A stretch of DNA of 64,000 bases from Streptomyces sp. T12 (lineage in GTDB: Bacteria; Actinomycetota; Actinomycetes; Streptomycetales; Streptomycetaceae), in NCBI RefSeq assembly GCF_028736035.1, contig NZ_CP117866.1, positions 6,448,001 through 6,512,000 of the forward strand. Reading direction: 5' to 3'. The notes under the pieces were generated by a model. That model was not told where the DNA came from, searched no databases, and saw nothing but the letters and a program-made list of their open reading frames with translations. Shown piece by piece: positions 1-8,178 of this stretch; within the stretch, counting starts at the first letter, position 1; each line of letters opens with the position of its first letter. A program made the position numbers and the translations under genes.

Positions 1-83
1 TGATCCTGTCCTCCGGGCTCTTCTACGCTCTCGTCGTGGGCCGTGTCCTGGTCCAGCCCCGCGAGAAGGCGGTGGCTGCCTGA
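1..83 (+). CDS. 3' end of a membrane protein gene (5' end outside window)
   Basis: The frame that stops at the TGA at 81-83 encodes 26 residues, mostly hydrophobic (GLFYALVVGRVLV) and ending in a short charged tail. This looks like the last membrane helix and cytoplasmic tail of an integral membrane protein. The stop overlaps the ATG of the next gene by one base (TGATG), so the two are probably translationally coupled. Given the glycosyltransferases and glycosidase that follow, it may be a membrane component of the same surface-glycan locus, but the fragment is too short to name. Confidence 0.6.
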   Translation, partial: ILSSGLFYALVVGRVLVQPREKAVAA

Positions 84-1105
84 TGCGGTCGTTCACCCGT
101 ATCCGTACGGCTTTGGCGGCCTGCCTGCTCGCCGGCGCGCTCGCCCTCACCGGTTGCTCGGTCCTCGGCGAGGAGTCGGACGGTTCCTCGCAGAGCAGGC
201 AGCGGGACGAGGCCGGCGCCGATGCCGGGGCAGGCTCCGAGGCCGACGTGCCCTACGACGTCGTATCGCTCCTGAAGCCGGGCAAGAAGTACTTCGGCGC
301 CGCTGTCGACGGCGCGCCGATCTCCATGAAGGGCGTCGACACGTACACGAAGATGGTCGGCAAGCAGCCGAACCTCATCGAGTACTACGCCGCCTGGGGC
401 GACGGCTTCGACGCCACCGGTGTGCGCAACGCCTGGCGTGAGGGCGCCATGACGCTGATGTCGTGGGAGCCCTTCGACACGCCGATCGCGGACATCGCGG
501 CGGGCAAGTCGGACGCGTACATCAAGGAGTACGCGACGGCGGTCCGCAAGCTGAACCTGCCCGTCGTGATCTCCTTCGCCGACGAGTTCAACGGCCACTG
601 GGAGAAGTGGGGCACGAAGAACGTGACCCCCAAGGACTACGTGGCCGCCTGGCGGCACCTCCACGAGACCTTCATCGACGTCGGCGCCTCGAACGTCATC
701 TGGGCCTGGTCGCCCAACATCGTCAACCCGGTCAAGAGCGTGAAGCTCAAGCCGTACTACCCCGGCGACGCCTACGTCGACTGGGTCGGGTTGATCGGCT
801 ACTGGACGATCGCGGAGGACAACGCCTTCGACAGCGTCTTCGGGGCGACCCGGGACCAGGTCCGCACTTTCACCAAGAAGCCGATGATCCTGCTGGAGAC
901 CGCCGCGATGGCGGGTGAGCGGCGCCGTGCCGACATCCGCAATCTGTTCGCGGGCGTCGCGGCGGACGACGACATGCTCGGCTTCGTCTGGTTCAACCAC
1001 AAAAAGCGTGCCGACTGGCGGCTGGAGGCGAGTCCGCTGGCGCTGAAGGAGTTCAAGCGCCTGGCCGCCGACGACAGCTTCGGCTTCGACGTACGGAAGC
1101 CGTGA
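83..1105 (+). CDS. secreted lipoprotein with a GH26-like (beta-mannanase fold) domain
   Basis: This is a 340-residue protein. It begins with a lipoprotein signal peptide whose lipobox is LTGC (Cys25), so it should be anchored on the outer face of the membrane after processing. Residues about 60-330 resemble family GH26 glycoside hydrolases. Candidate catalytic glutamates are E168 in ADEFNGHWEKWG (acid/base position) and E272 in MILLETA (nucleophile position). In most GH26 enzymes the residue before the acid/base Glu is His; here it is Asp, so substrate or mechanism may differ. The gene is coupled to both neighbours by start/stop overlaps, which suggests it trims or edits a glycan made by the adjacent transferases. 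The fold assignment is fairly secure; the substrate is unknown. Confidence 0.75.
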   Translation: MRSFTRIRTALAACLLAGALALTGCSVLGEESDGSSQSRQRDEAGADAGAGSEADVPYDVVSLLKPGKKYFGAAVDGAPISMKGVDTYTKMVGKQPNLIEYYAAWGDGFDATGVRNAWREGAMTLMSWEPFDTPIADIAAGKSDAYIKEYATAVRKLNLPVVISFADEFNGHWEKWGTKNVTPKDYVAAWRHLHETFIDVGASNVIWAWSPNIVNPVKSVKLKPYYPGDAYVDWVGLIGYWTIAEDNAFDSVFGATRDQVRTFTKKPMILLETAAMAGERRRADIRNLFAGVAADDDMLGFVWFNHKKRADWRLEASPLALKEFKRLAADDSFGFDVRKP

Positions 1106-2910
1106 TGACCTCCCGACGCGATCACTACACGCCTCAGCCCTATGACCCGTATGCCGAGGACGACTCCACCTGGTTCAACTCCGACGGCCAGGCACCGCAG
1201 GCGCGGCAGGGGTACGGGTACGGGTACGGGTACGACGACCAGAACTACGGCTACCAGCAGCACGAGCAGTACGCCGGCGCCGTCCCGCAACAACCGCAGG
1301 GGCAGCACGAGGACCAGCCGACGTACGCGCTGCGCACGGTCCATTACCAGCAGGTGCCGGACGACGAGCCCGAGTACCACATCCCAAAGACGCCGGAAGC
1401 CGGCTGGGAGATGGCGGCGAGCAGGCGGCGGGCCTGGGTGAGCCGGGCCGTGCTGCTGTGCATCATGGCCATCCAGGCGGCGCTGTCGCTGCGTCTGTCG
1501 AACACCGCGTTCCAGGACGAGGCGCTGTACCTGGCGGCCGGCCATGCCCACCTGGACCACATGCTCAACGGCACCGAGCTGCCTCGCGACTACGCCGCGT
1601 ACTTCTCCGGCTCACCGCAGCTCTACCCCGTGCTCGCCGCGATCGTGGACGCGAAGTTCGGGCTCGCCGGGGCGCGCACCCTGAGCCTGTTCTTCATGCT
1701 CTGCACCACCGGGCTGCTGTATTCGTTCAGCCGGCGCCTGTTCAACGAGCGGGCCGCGCTGGCCGCCGCCGCCCTGTTCGCGGTGCTCCAGTCGACCGTC
1801 GTCATGGGCTACTTCGCCACCTATGACGCGGCCGCGGTGTTCCTGCTGGCCCTGACCACCTGGATCGTCGTACGCACCGACCGGGCGCCCGTGGTCGCCG
1901 TGCTGCTGGCCGCGCCCGTCGGTGTGCTGGCGGTCGGGGTGAAGTACGCGTCCGCGCTGTACCTGCCGACCATCGTCGTGCTCGCGCTGCTCACCGCGTG
2001 GCCGCACAAGGGCGGCAAGGCCTTCATGCGGATGGTGGTGCTCGCCCTCGGCATGGGCGGCCTGATGGCGGCGGGGATGTACACCACCGACCTCATGGCC
2101 GGTGTGCGGCAGACCACCACGGACCGTCCCCATGGCACCGACTCCGTCGAGTTCCTGCTGGAGCAGACCGCCAAGTGGGGCGGGTTGATGTTCCTCGCCG
2201 CAGTCGGCGGCGCCGTCTCGTACGTCCGGCGCAGCCGTATGAACGAGTCGCCGCTGGCCCTGCGGCTCAGCAGCCCCGGCTGGCGCTGGCGGGCCCTGCT
2301 CGGGCTGGTGCTGTGCGGCACGGCCGTGCTGGCACCGGCGTACCAGATCCATCTGGGGACCGTGGTCTCGCTGTTCAAGCACGTCGGCTTCGGTCTGCTC
2401 TTCGCCGCGCCGATGGCCGGTGTGGGAGTGACCCGCCTGGTGGGCGCGCACTTCCGCTATCCCCAGCTCGGCATCATGCTCTGGACCGCCGTGCTGTGCC
2501 TGGGCATTCAGCAGGCGGACTGGCGCTTCGACATCTGGCCGGACTCCACGAAGATGATCAACGCCATCGAGTCCCATGTGGACTCCAAGGGCGAGTACCT
2601 CGCCTCGACGCCCGAGGTGCCCGTCTACTACCTGTACGACAGGTCGAGCCACCGTCAGTGGCACAGCCTCTTCGGCATGGAGTACAAGGACGCGAAGGGC
2701 AAGTACTACGGCGGTGACGAGGCCTACAAGGCGGCGGTGAAGGCCGGCAAGTTCGACCTGATCGTCCTCGACGGGCTCACCAACCCGAGGGTGGACGACA
2801 TCGTCGCCGCCGCGACCAAGGGCAACTCGCACTACCGGCTGCTGGCCGAGATCCCGTTCCGCAACGCTAACGGCACGAGCGAGTACCGCATCTGGATCAA
2901 GACCTCCTGA
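1102..2910 (+). CDS. GT-C fold membrane glycosyltransferase (ArnT/PMT-like)
   Basis: This is a 602-residue polytopic membrane protein. The first about 110 residues are cytoplasmic and low in complexity, rich in Tyr, Gln, Gly and Asp, with a GYGYGYGY run. The first helix starts near residue 113. It is followed by FQDEALYLAAGH, which matches the Asp-Glu catalytic motif in the first outer loop of lipid-linked-sugar transferases such as ArnT and protein mannosyltransferases. About ten more helices follow, then a soluble C-terminal domain of roughly 130 residues. The start is GTG 1102 or ATG 1105; both overlap the previous stop, so it is the next gene of the same operon. It probably moves a sugar from a polyprenyl phosphate to an extracytoplasmic acceptor. 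The acceptor cannot be read from sequence. Confidence 0.8.
   Translation: MMTSRRDHYTPQPYDPYAEDDSTWFNSDGQAPQARQGYGYGYGYDDQNYGYQQHEQYAGAVPQQPQGQHEDQPTYALRTVHYQQVPDDEPEYHIPKTPEAGWEMAASRRRAWVSRAVLLCIMAIQAALSLRLSNTAFQDEALYLAAGHAHLDHMLNGTELPRDYAAYFSGSPQLYPVLAAIVDAKFGLAGARTLSLFFMLCTTGLLYSFSRRLFNERAALAAAALFAVLQSTVVMGYFATYDAAAVFLLALTTWIVVRTDRAPVVAVLLAAPVGVLAVGVKYASALYLPTIVVLALLTAWPHKGGKAFMRMVVLALGMGGLMAAGMYTTDLMAGVRQTTTDRPHGTDSVEFLLEQTAKWGGLMFLAAVGGAVSYVRRSRMNESPLALRLSSPGWRWRALLGLVLCGTAVLAPAYQIHLGTVVSLFKHVGFGLLFAAPMAGVGVTRLVGAHFRYPQLGIMLWTAVLCLGIQQADWRFDIWPDSTKMINAIESHVDSKGEYLASTPEVPVYYLYDRSSHRQWHSLFGMEYKDAKGKYYGGDEAYKAAVKAGKFDLIVLDGLTNPRVDDIVAAATKGNSHYRLLAEIPFRNANGTSEYRIWIKTS
1210..1233 (+). repeat. 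6-bp tandem repeat coding for Gly-Tyr dipeptides
   Basis: The hexamer ggtacg (phase arbitrary) is repeated about four times and encodes the GYGYGYGY run in the cytoplasmic N-terminal region of the GT-C protein. The unit is a multiple of three, so copy-number change would vary the tail length without breaking the frame. Confidence 0.8.
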
Positions 2911-2944
2911 GCGCGTCCGCGCTGAAGCAAGAAAGGCCGTACCC

Positions 2945-4255
2945 ATGCGGCTCACCGTCATCGGCACCGGCTACCTCGGTGCCACCCACGCCGCCTGTAT
3001 GGCGGAGCTCGGCCACGAGGTGCTCGGTGTCGACGTGGATCCCGAGAAGGTCGCCGCGCTGCAGGCTGGGCGTGTGCCGTTTCATGAGCCCGGGTTGCCC
3101 GAGCTGATCGCGAAGCATACGGCGAGCGGGCGGCTCAGGTTCACGAGCGACTACGCGGAGGCCGGCGCCTTCGGCGACGTGCACTTCGTGTGTGTCGGGA
3201 CGCCTCAGCTCAAGGGGTCCGAGGGGGCTGAGCTGACGTACGTCGACTCCGCCTTCGCAGCGATCGCCGCGCACGCCGCGCCGCACGCGCTGCTGGTGGG
3301 CAAGTCGACCGTGCCGGTGGGCACGGCGGGGCGGCTCGCGGACGCGCATGACGGCGTGGAGGTCGCCTGGAACCCGGAGTTCCTGCGGGAGGGCTTCGCC
3401 GTCGAGGACACGCTGCGGCCGGACCGGCTGGTGTTCGGGGTGCGGTCGGAGCGAGCCGAAACGATTCTGCGGGAGGTGTACGCCCCCGTCCTCACCGCCG
3501 GGACCCCGCTCGTCACCGCCGACTTCCCGACCGCCGAACTGGTCAAGACGGCCGCCAACGCCTTCCTCGCCACCAAGATCTCCTTCATCAACGCCATGGC
3601 GGAGCTCTGCGAGACCGCCGGCGGCGACGTCGGCGTACTCGCCGAGGCGATCGGGTACGACGACCGGATCGGGCGCAAGTTCCTGCGGGCCGGCGTCGGC
3701 TTCGGCGGGGGCTGTCTGCCCAAGGACATCCGTGCCTTCGCGCACCGCGCCGACGAACTGGGGGTCTCGCTGGCGTTCCTGCGCGAGGTGGACGCGATCA
3801 ACATGCGGCGGCGCGACAAGGTGGTCGAGTTGGCGCGGGAGCTGTGCGGGGGAGCGGTGCTGGGCGCCCGTATCGCCGTACTCGGCGCCGCCTTCAAGCC
3901 GGACTCCGACGACATCCGTGACTCGCCGGCGCTCAATGTCGCCGCGCGGCTGCGCCTCGACGGTGGCGACGTCACGGTCTACGACCCCGAGGCGATGGAC
4001 AACGCCCGCAAGGCGTTCCCGCTCCTCGGCTATGCGCTGTCGGCCGAGGAGGCGCTGCAACGCGCCGATCTCGTGCTGCATCTGACCGAGTGGCCGCAGT
4101 TCCGGGAGATCGACCCGGTGCGGGCCCGGTCGCTGGTCTCCCGTCCGCGGATCGTGGACGGGCGGGGGGTGCTCGACGCGGACCGCTGGACCGCGGCGGG
4201 CTGGCGGTTCCGGGCGCTGGGAAGGTCCGCGCCCGTTGGGGAGGGGCCTCGGTAG
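2945..4255 (+). CDS. ugd: UDP-glucose 6-dehydrogenase
   Basis: This 436-residue enzyme is of normal family length. It oxidises UDP-glucose to UDP-glucuronate with two NAD+ in the cytoplasm, feeding uronate-containing glycans. The N-terminal Rossmann motif is GTGYLG (residues 6-11). The middle domain carries the family signature FGGGCLPKD with the catalytic Cys257, and the C-terminal domain has GAAFKPDSDDIRDSP, which binds the nucleotide sugar. A purine-rich Shine-Dalgarno (aagaaagg) precedes ATG 2945. The gene lies 34 nt behind the GT-C gene and 29 nt ahead of the GT2 gene, as in an operon. UDP-GlcA or UDP-Xyl is therefore a likely donor for the glycan made here. Confidence 0.95.
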   Translation: MRLTVIGTGYLGATHAACMAELGHEVLGVDVDPEKVAALQAGRVPFHEPGLPELIAKHTASGRLRFTSDYAEAGAFGDVHFVCVGTPQLKGSEGAELTYVDSAFAAIAAHAAPHALLVGKSTVPVGTAGRLADAHDGVEVAWNPEFLREGFAVEDTLRPDRLVFGVRSERAETILREVYAPVLTAGTPLVTADFPTAELVKTAANAFLATKISFINAMAELCETAGGDVGVLAEAIGYDDRIGRKFLRAGVGFGGGCLPKDIRAFAHRADELGVSLAFLREVDAINMRRRDKVVELARELCGGAVLGARIAVLGAAFKPDSDDIRDSPALNVAARLRLDGGDVTVYDPEAMDNARKAFPLLGYALSAEEALQRADLVLHLTEWPQFREIDPVRARSLVSRPRIVDGRGVLDADRWTAAGWRFRALGRSAPVGEGPR

Positions 4256-4284
4256 GGGCTCCTAGGGGAGGGAAAGAGAAAGCC

Positions 4285-5067
4285 ATGACGGGACGTGACG
4301 GACGTGACGGCCACGACAGATACCCGGGCGTACCGGTCACCGTGGTGATGCCGACGTACAACGAGGCCGCGAACCTGCCGCGGATGGCCGAGCTGGTGCT
4401 CGGGCTGCCGGTCGACGGGCTGCACCTGAAGATCGTCGACGACTCCAGCCCGGACGGGACGGGGCGGATCGCCGAGGAGCTCGCCGAGAAGTACAACGCC
4501 GACCAGCCGGCCGGGCGGCCCCGGATGAGCGTGCTGCACCGCACCGAGAAGGACGGTCTGGGGCGGGCGTACGTCGCGGGCATGAGCGCCGCGCTGGAGG
4601 AGGGCGCCGCGTACGTCGTCCAGATGGACGCCGACGGCAGCCACCCGGCGGAGGCGGTACCGCGGATGCTGGGGACGGCCGTGGCCTCGGGGGTGGGGCT
4701 GGTCGTCGGCAGCCGGTATGTCGAGGGCGGCTCGCTCGACGAGGACTGGGGCATGCACCGCGTCCTGCTGTCCCGGTTCGCCAACCGCTACGCCCGTACC
4801 GTGCTCGGCACGAAGATCCGGGACATCACGGCCGGCTTCAACCTCTGGTCGGCGGCGACCCTGCGCGACATCGACCTGGCCACCCTGGACAGCGCGGGCT
4901 ACAGCTTCCAGGTCGAGCTGAAGTACAAGGCCGTACGGGCCGGGCACAGCGCCGTGGAGATCCCGATCCGCTTCGAGGAACGGACCGAGGGTGTGTCGAA
5001 GATGACACTGAGGACGCAGCTGGAGTCGGCGGTCGTGCCGATCCGGCTGCGCCTGAAGCACAGGTGA
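4285..5067 (+). CDS. GT2 glycosyltransferase, polyprenol-phosphate mannosyltransferase-like
   Basis: This is a 260-residue soluble GT-A enzyme. It has VVMPTYNEAANLPRM near the N-terminus, the nucleotide-binding VDDSSPDGTG, the metal-binding MDADGSHP, and GFNLWSA further on, all typical of Dpm1/Ppm1-type enzymes that make polyprenyl-phosphate-mannose. There are no membrane helices, as in the catalytic domain of actinobacterial Ppm1. I chose ATG 4285 because ggggaggg lies just upstream; the frame stays open for another 65 codons, but that stretch has no family similarity. It probably supplies the lipid-linked sugar donor used by GT-C enzymes such as the one at 1102. The sugar could be mannose or glucose. 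Confidence 0.85.
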   Translation: MTGRDGRDGHDRYPGVPVTVVMPTYNEAANLPRMAELVLGLPVDGLHLKIVDDSSPDGTGRIAEELAEKYNADQPAGRPRMSVLHRTEKDGLGRAYVAGMSAALEEGAAYVVQMDADGSHPAEAVPRMLGTAVASGVGLVVGSRYVEGGSLDEDWGMHRVLLSRFANRYARTVLGTKIRDITAGFNLWSAATLRDIDLATLDSAGYSFQVELKYKAVRAGHSAVEIPIRFEERTEGVSKMTLRTQLESAVVPIRLRLKHR

Positions 5068-5074
5068 GCCCGCG

Positions 5075-5103
5075 GCGGCGGCCGGCTGTTCGTCGGCCGC
5101 CGC
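5075..5103. terminator. inverted repeat between convergent genes, likely bidirectional terminator
   Basis: The perfect 10-bp arms gcggcggccg (5075-5084) and cggccgccgc (5094-5103) are separated by 9 nt. They lie between the stop of the GT2 gene and the stop of the oppositely oriented gene. There is no U-tract, which is common for Streptomyces terminators. Confidence 0.6.
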
Positions 5104-6002
5104 TACTCGTTGGCCGCCGCCGACGCCTGTGTCTCGCCCCGCCTGCGGATCTGACTGAACGTGAAGTGTTCCAGGTTGTCACTGACCTGGTAGGCGTCCG
5201 TGTCCTTCTCCGTCATGTCCTTGCCGTTGGTGAAGCCGGTGATGGTGAAGTAGGCGTAACGGCCGTAGGAGTTGGAGGTCGAGAGGCAGACGGCGGCGGT
5301 GCAGAAGTCCTTGATGCCCTTGCCGGAGAGCGACCTGATGATGTCGTCGTCGGTGTCGACCTGGCTCTTGACCTTGGTGGCCTGCGCCGCGGTGTCGAAG
5401 ACGGCCACGCCGATCGTCGTCGCGATGCCGTTCTTGGCGTACGAGACGCGCATGAAGCGGGTGCAGTCGTTGTCGGTGAGGATCTTCGGGAGTCCGCCCT
5501 TGGTGACCGCGGAGCAGCTCTTGGTGTCGTCCGTGGCGCCCTTCTTGTACACCGTGTTGTCGGCCACGGTCAGCTGGGTGCCCGGGAAGAGGATCTGAGC
5601 ACCGAGCGGGGCGGTGTCCTTGCTCTTGCTGGAGATGAAGTCCTTCGGATCCAGCGGCGGCGGAGCGCTCGTCGACGCGAACGACGGGGCCGGGCCGGTG
5701 GTCTCGCCCGGCACGTTCCCGGTCGCGGGGATCCCGGAAGCCGGTTTGTTCGAGGCGGAGTTGTCGTCGTTCGCCGACACCACGGCCACGGCGACGGCCG
5801 CGCCGATCGCAACGGTGGCGAGTGCGCCGCCGCCGATGAACAGCAGCCGGCGCCGCTTGTTGCGGGTCTCGGAGGCCTCGGCGAGCGCGGCCCAGTCCGG
5901 GGTCTCGTCGGCGCCGCCGTTCCACGGCTGCTGGGAATGCGGTGTCCAGGGATCCCACTGGGACTGGGGTCCCCCCTGCTGCCCAAAGCTCATGGGGCGC
6001 AT
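5103..6002 (-). CDS. membrane-anchored protein with an extracytoplasmic domain, unknown function
   Basis: This is a 299-residue protein. A Pro/Gln/Trp-rich cytoplasmic leader (about 50 residues) ends in RNKRRRLL. One transmembrane helix (about residues 50-72, rich in Ala, Val and Gly) follows, then a Ser/Pro/Thr linker and a soluble outer domain of about 190 residues. The outer domain has two Cys that may pair (KSCSAV and DNDCTRF) and two more in DFCTAAVCL. I do not recognise a named family; proteins of this layout are common conserved hypotheticals in Streptomyces. The start is ATG 6002 or ATG 5993 (MSFGQQ); neither has a clear Shine-Dalgarno. It is divergent from the GT87 gene, sharing a 64-bp promoter gap. 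Confidence 0.7.
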   Translation of the reverse strand: MRPMSFGQQGGPQSQWDPWTPHSQQPWNGGADETPDWAALAEASETRNKRRRLLFIGGGALATVAIGAAVAVAVVSANDDNSASNKPASGIPATGNVPGETTGPAPSFASTSAPPPLDPKDFISSKSKDTAPLGAQILFPGTQLTVADNTVYKKGATDDTKSCSAVTKGGLPKILTDNDCTRFMRVSYAKNGIATTIGVAVFDTAAQATKVKSQVDTDDDIIRSLSGKGIKDFCTAAVCLSTSNSYGRYAYFTITGFTNGKDMTEKDTDAYQVSDNLEHFTFSQIRRRGETQASAAANE

Positions 6003-6066
6003 CTTAGACGGGCCGAGGGCGTGCCGGTCTGCCTCAAGAGGCCCATGCGCACCTAGCGTTCACACG

Positions 6067-7365
6067 GTGAGCGAGTACAAAAGCGACATCTCTGGGTGGT
6101 TGGTGCGGCGGGCGACCTGGCATCTGTGGGTGGTGCTCGGGGCCGTACTGGGCGCTCTTGTGATGCGTACGGCGCGTGTGACCTCGGACGGAGGGATGGA
6201 CAACGCCATCGTCGTGCGGGCGGCACGGGTCTGGCTGGCCGGGGGTTCGCCGTATGACGACCCCCACTTCCTCTATTTGCCGAGCGCGGTGCTGGCGGCG
6301 GCTCCTCAGGCGGTGATCGAGCGGAGTGTGCTGGCCGTGGCGGTGCCGGTGGTGGTGACCGGGTGCCTGGTGGGTGGCTGGGGCTGCGCGCTGCGTCTGC
6401 ACGGCGTCGGCCTGCGCAGCCGCTTCGCCGTCCTTGGTCTGATCGGCCTCGCGGTCGGGTTCGCGCCGTTCGCCCACCTTGTTCTGCTGGGGAACTGGAC
6501 GGCGACGGCGGCGCTCGCCCTGCCGCTGGGGTTGTTGCTGGCGGGGCGGGGGCGGTGGGTGGCGGCGGGGGTGGTGATCGGAGCGGCGGTCGCGCTGAAG
6601 CCGTTGCTGGCGCCGGTGGGGCTGTTGTTCGTGTTCGCGGGGCGGTGGCGGGGGCTGGTGGTGATGGTCGGGGTGCCGGTGGTGGCATCCGTGGGGGCGG
6701 CGCTGCTGCTGCCGGATCCTGTGGGGTTCTTCACTCGCACGCTGCCGTTTCTGTTGCGTGGCGACGACGGCTTTGTGCGGCTGTATGAGGCGTCGCTGGT
6801 TGCGGTGCTGCCGAGGGTGGGGGTGCCGGGGGCGGTGGCCGGGGGGATCGCGATGGCGGCGGCGGGGCTGGGGGTGGGGTGTGCGTATCGGCGGTGGCGC
6901 CGGGGGTGTGAGGGGAGCGGTCCGAGTGGTCCGAGCGGTTCGCTGTGTCTCGCGGAGACCGCGGCGATGTTGATGCTCTCGGCGTTTTTGGTCTCCAGGC
7001 CGTCGTACGACCACTATCTGCTCGTCGTGGTGCCGGTGCTGCTTGCGGGGCTGCCGTGTGAGGGGGCGGTTGCCCGGGGGGTCTGGTTCTGGCTTGCGCT
7101 GGTGCCGCAGCTTCCCGGTGTGACCTGGCCTTATCTGGAGATGGTTCAGCGGCGGGCTTTCCGGGATGCGGTGACGTTGTGCGGGTTGGCGGTGACGGTG
7201 GGGGTGCGCTGTTTCGGGTCCGGCCGGGCTTCCTCGCCCCCGCCGCCCCTACCCGTCCCGTCCTCCAGGGGCGCTGCCCCTTCGACCCCGACAGGGGCTC
7301 AGCCCCTGGACCCCGCCGGGGGCTCCGCCTCCAGGCCCCCGGGGGTGCGCGGGGCGGGGGAATGA
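6067..7365 (+). CDS. GT87/DUF2029-type polyprenyl-sugar glycosyltransferase, membrane
   Basis: This is a 432-residue, very hydrophobic protein with roughly ten helices. Near the N-terminus, MDNAIVVRAARVWLAGGSPYDD and then FLYLPSA fit GT87 (DUF2029) mannosyltransferases, where the conserved acidic residue sits in the first outer loop. GTG 6067 is chosen because residues before it are unlike the family and it opens on MSEYKSD. The last about 45 residues are Pro/Ser/Gly-rich and are encoded by a cluster of GC-rich palindromes, so this tail was probably gained by read-through into a repeat. The family transfers sugars from polyprenyl phosphates to glycolipids or glycans outside the membrane. It is divergent from the anchored protein gene. 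Confidence 0.75.
   Translation: MSEYKSDISGWLVRRATWHLWVVLGAVLGALVMRTARVTSDGGMDNAIVVRAARVWLAGGSPYDDPHFLYLPSAVLAAAPQAVIERSVLAVAVPVVVTGCLVGGWGCALRLHGVGLRSRFAVLGLIGLAVGFAPFAHLVLLGNWTATAALALPLGLLLAGRGRWVAAGVVIGAAVALKPLLAPVGLLFVFAGRWRGLVVMVGVPVVASVGAALLLPDPVGFFTRTLPFLLRGDDGFVRLYEASLVAVLPRVGVPGAVAGGIAMAAAGLGVGCAYRRWRRGCEGSGPSGPSGSLCLAETAAMLMLSAFLVSRPSYDHYLLVVVPVLLAGLPCEGAVARGVWFWLALVPQLPGVTWPYLEMVQRRAFRDAVTLCGLAVTVGVRCFGSGRASSPPPPLPVPSSRGAAPSTPTGAQPLDPAGGSASRPPGVRGAGE
7267..7342. repeat. cluster of three GC-rich palindromes of REP type
   Basis: Three stem-loops follow each other: 7267-7281 (aggggc/gcccct), 7292-7308 (caggggc/gcccctg) and 7316-7342 (ccggggg/cccccgg). Repeats of this ggggctc..gcccctg kind are scattered between genes in Streptomyces and often act as terminators. 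Here they are translated as the C-terminal tail of the GT87 protein and lie just ahead of the rplM promoter region. Confidence 0.6.
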
Positions 7366-7485
7366 GCGTCGGTGTCGCCTCACAGTGCCCGCGGGCCGCT
7401 TCCCGCACGCCTGCGGGCGGCAGCCCCCGGATGGAGCGTCTACGCTGGTTACCGGACAGCGAGGGCCAGCCGCAGCCAAGCCATT

Positions 7486-7515
7486 TTGACCCGGCCCGGG
7501 CGCCGCAGGTATCCT
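7486..7515 (+). promoter_or_regulatory. putative sigma-HrdB promoter of rplM-rpsI
   Basis: TTGACC at 7486-7491 and TATCCT at 7510-7515 are 18 bp apart, a good vegetative promoter. The predicted start near 7521 would leave a leader of about 170 nt before rplM. Confidence 0.6.
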
Positions 7516-7520
7516 GCATG

Positions 7521-7692
7521 TTCGTTGTGTATTGGCTTGCTCATTCTCACGGGACGGGCCCTTACACCGGTCCACCGGGCCGATGACCAGCAACCCCACG
7601 TACGCGGTATGCGTCGCCGCAGTGGCTCAGGCTGTCGTGATCGTTTCGGTGACCTGTTCAGGACCATTCACTCGAAGCGAAGGCTACGAACC
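7521..7692 (+). promoter_or_regulatory. long 5' leader of rplM, possible autoregulatory RNA
   Basis: About 170 nt separate the predicted transcription start from the L13 start codon. The segment contains inverted GC-rich pieces around 7555-7580 (cgggcccttacaccggtccaccgggcc) but no convincing open frame. Long leaders on ribosomal protein operons are often autoregulatory; nothing here matches a leader class I know, so this is only a suggestion. Confidence 0.3.
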
Positions 7693-8136
7693 GTGCGTAC
7701 GTACAGCCCCAAGCCCGGCGATGTGACGCGCCAGTGGCACGTCATTGACGCTCAGGACGTCGTCCTGGGCCGTCTCGCCAGCACCGCCGCCTCCATCCTG
7801 CGGGGCAAGCACAAGCCGATCTACGCGCCCCACGTCGACACCGGTGACTTCGTCATCATCATCAACGCCGACAAGGTGCACCTGTCCGGCAACAAGCGGA
7901 CCCAGAAGATGGCGTACCGCCACTCCGGCTACCCGGGTGGTCTGCGCTCCGTCCGCTACGACGAGCTCCTCGACAAGAACCCCGAGAAGGCCATCGAGAA
8001 GGCCGTCAAGGGCATGCTCCCCAAGAACACTCTGGGCCGTCAGATGCTCTCGAAGCTGAAGGTCTACAAGGGTGACCAGCACCCGCACGGCGCGCAGCAG
8101 CCGCAGCCGTACGAGATCACCCAGGTCGCGCAGTAA
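7693..8136 (+). CDS. rplM: 50S ribosomal protein L13
   Basis: This 147-residue protein is the usual actinobacterial length. [27 protein letters not shown], the [13 protein letters not shown] block and [12 protein letters not shown] are all L13 signatures. It is an early-assembly protein of the large subunit. I place the start at GTG 7693, preceded by gaagg; the frame remains open upstream without L13 similarity. It is followed 42 nt later by rpsI, the conserved bacterial pairing, and both are probably transcribed from the promoter at 7486. Confidence 0.97.
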   Translation: MRTYSPKPGDVTRQWHVIDAQDVVLGRLASTAASILRGKHKPIYAPHVDTGDFVIIINADKVHLSGNKRTQKMAYRHSGYPGGLRSVRYDELLDKNPEKAIEKAVKGMLPKNTLGRQMLSKLKVYKGDQHPHGAQQPQPYEITQVAQ

Positions 8137-8178
8137 GTCCGGCCACCCCCTAAGACTGAAGAGAATCTGAGGAGAATC

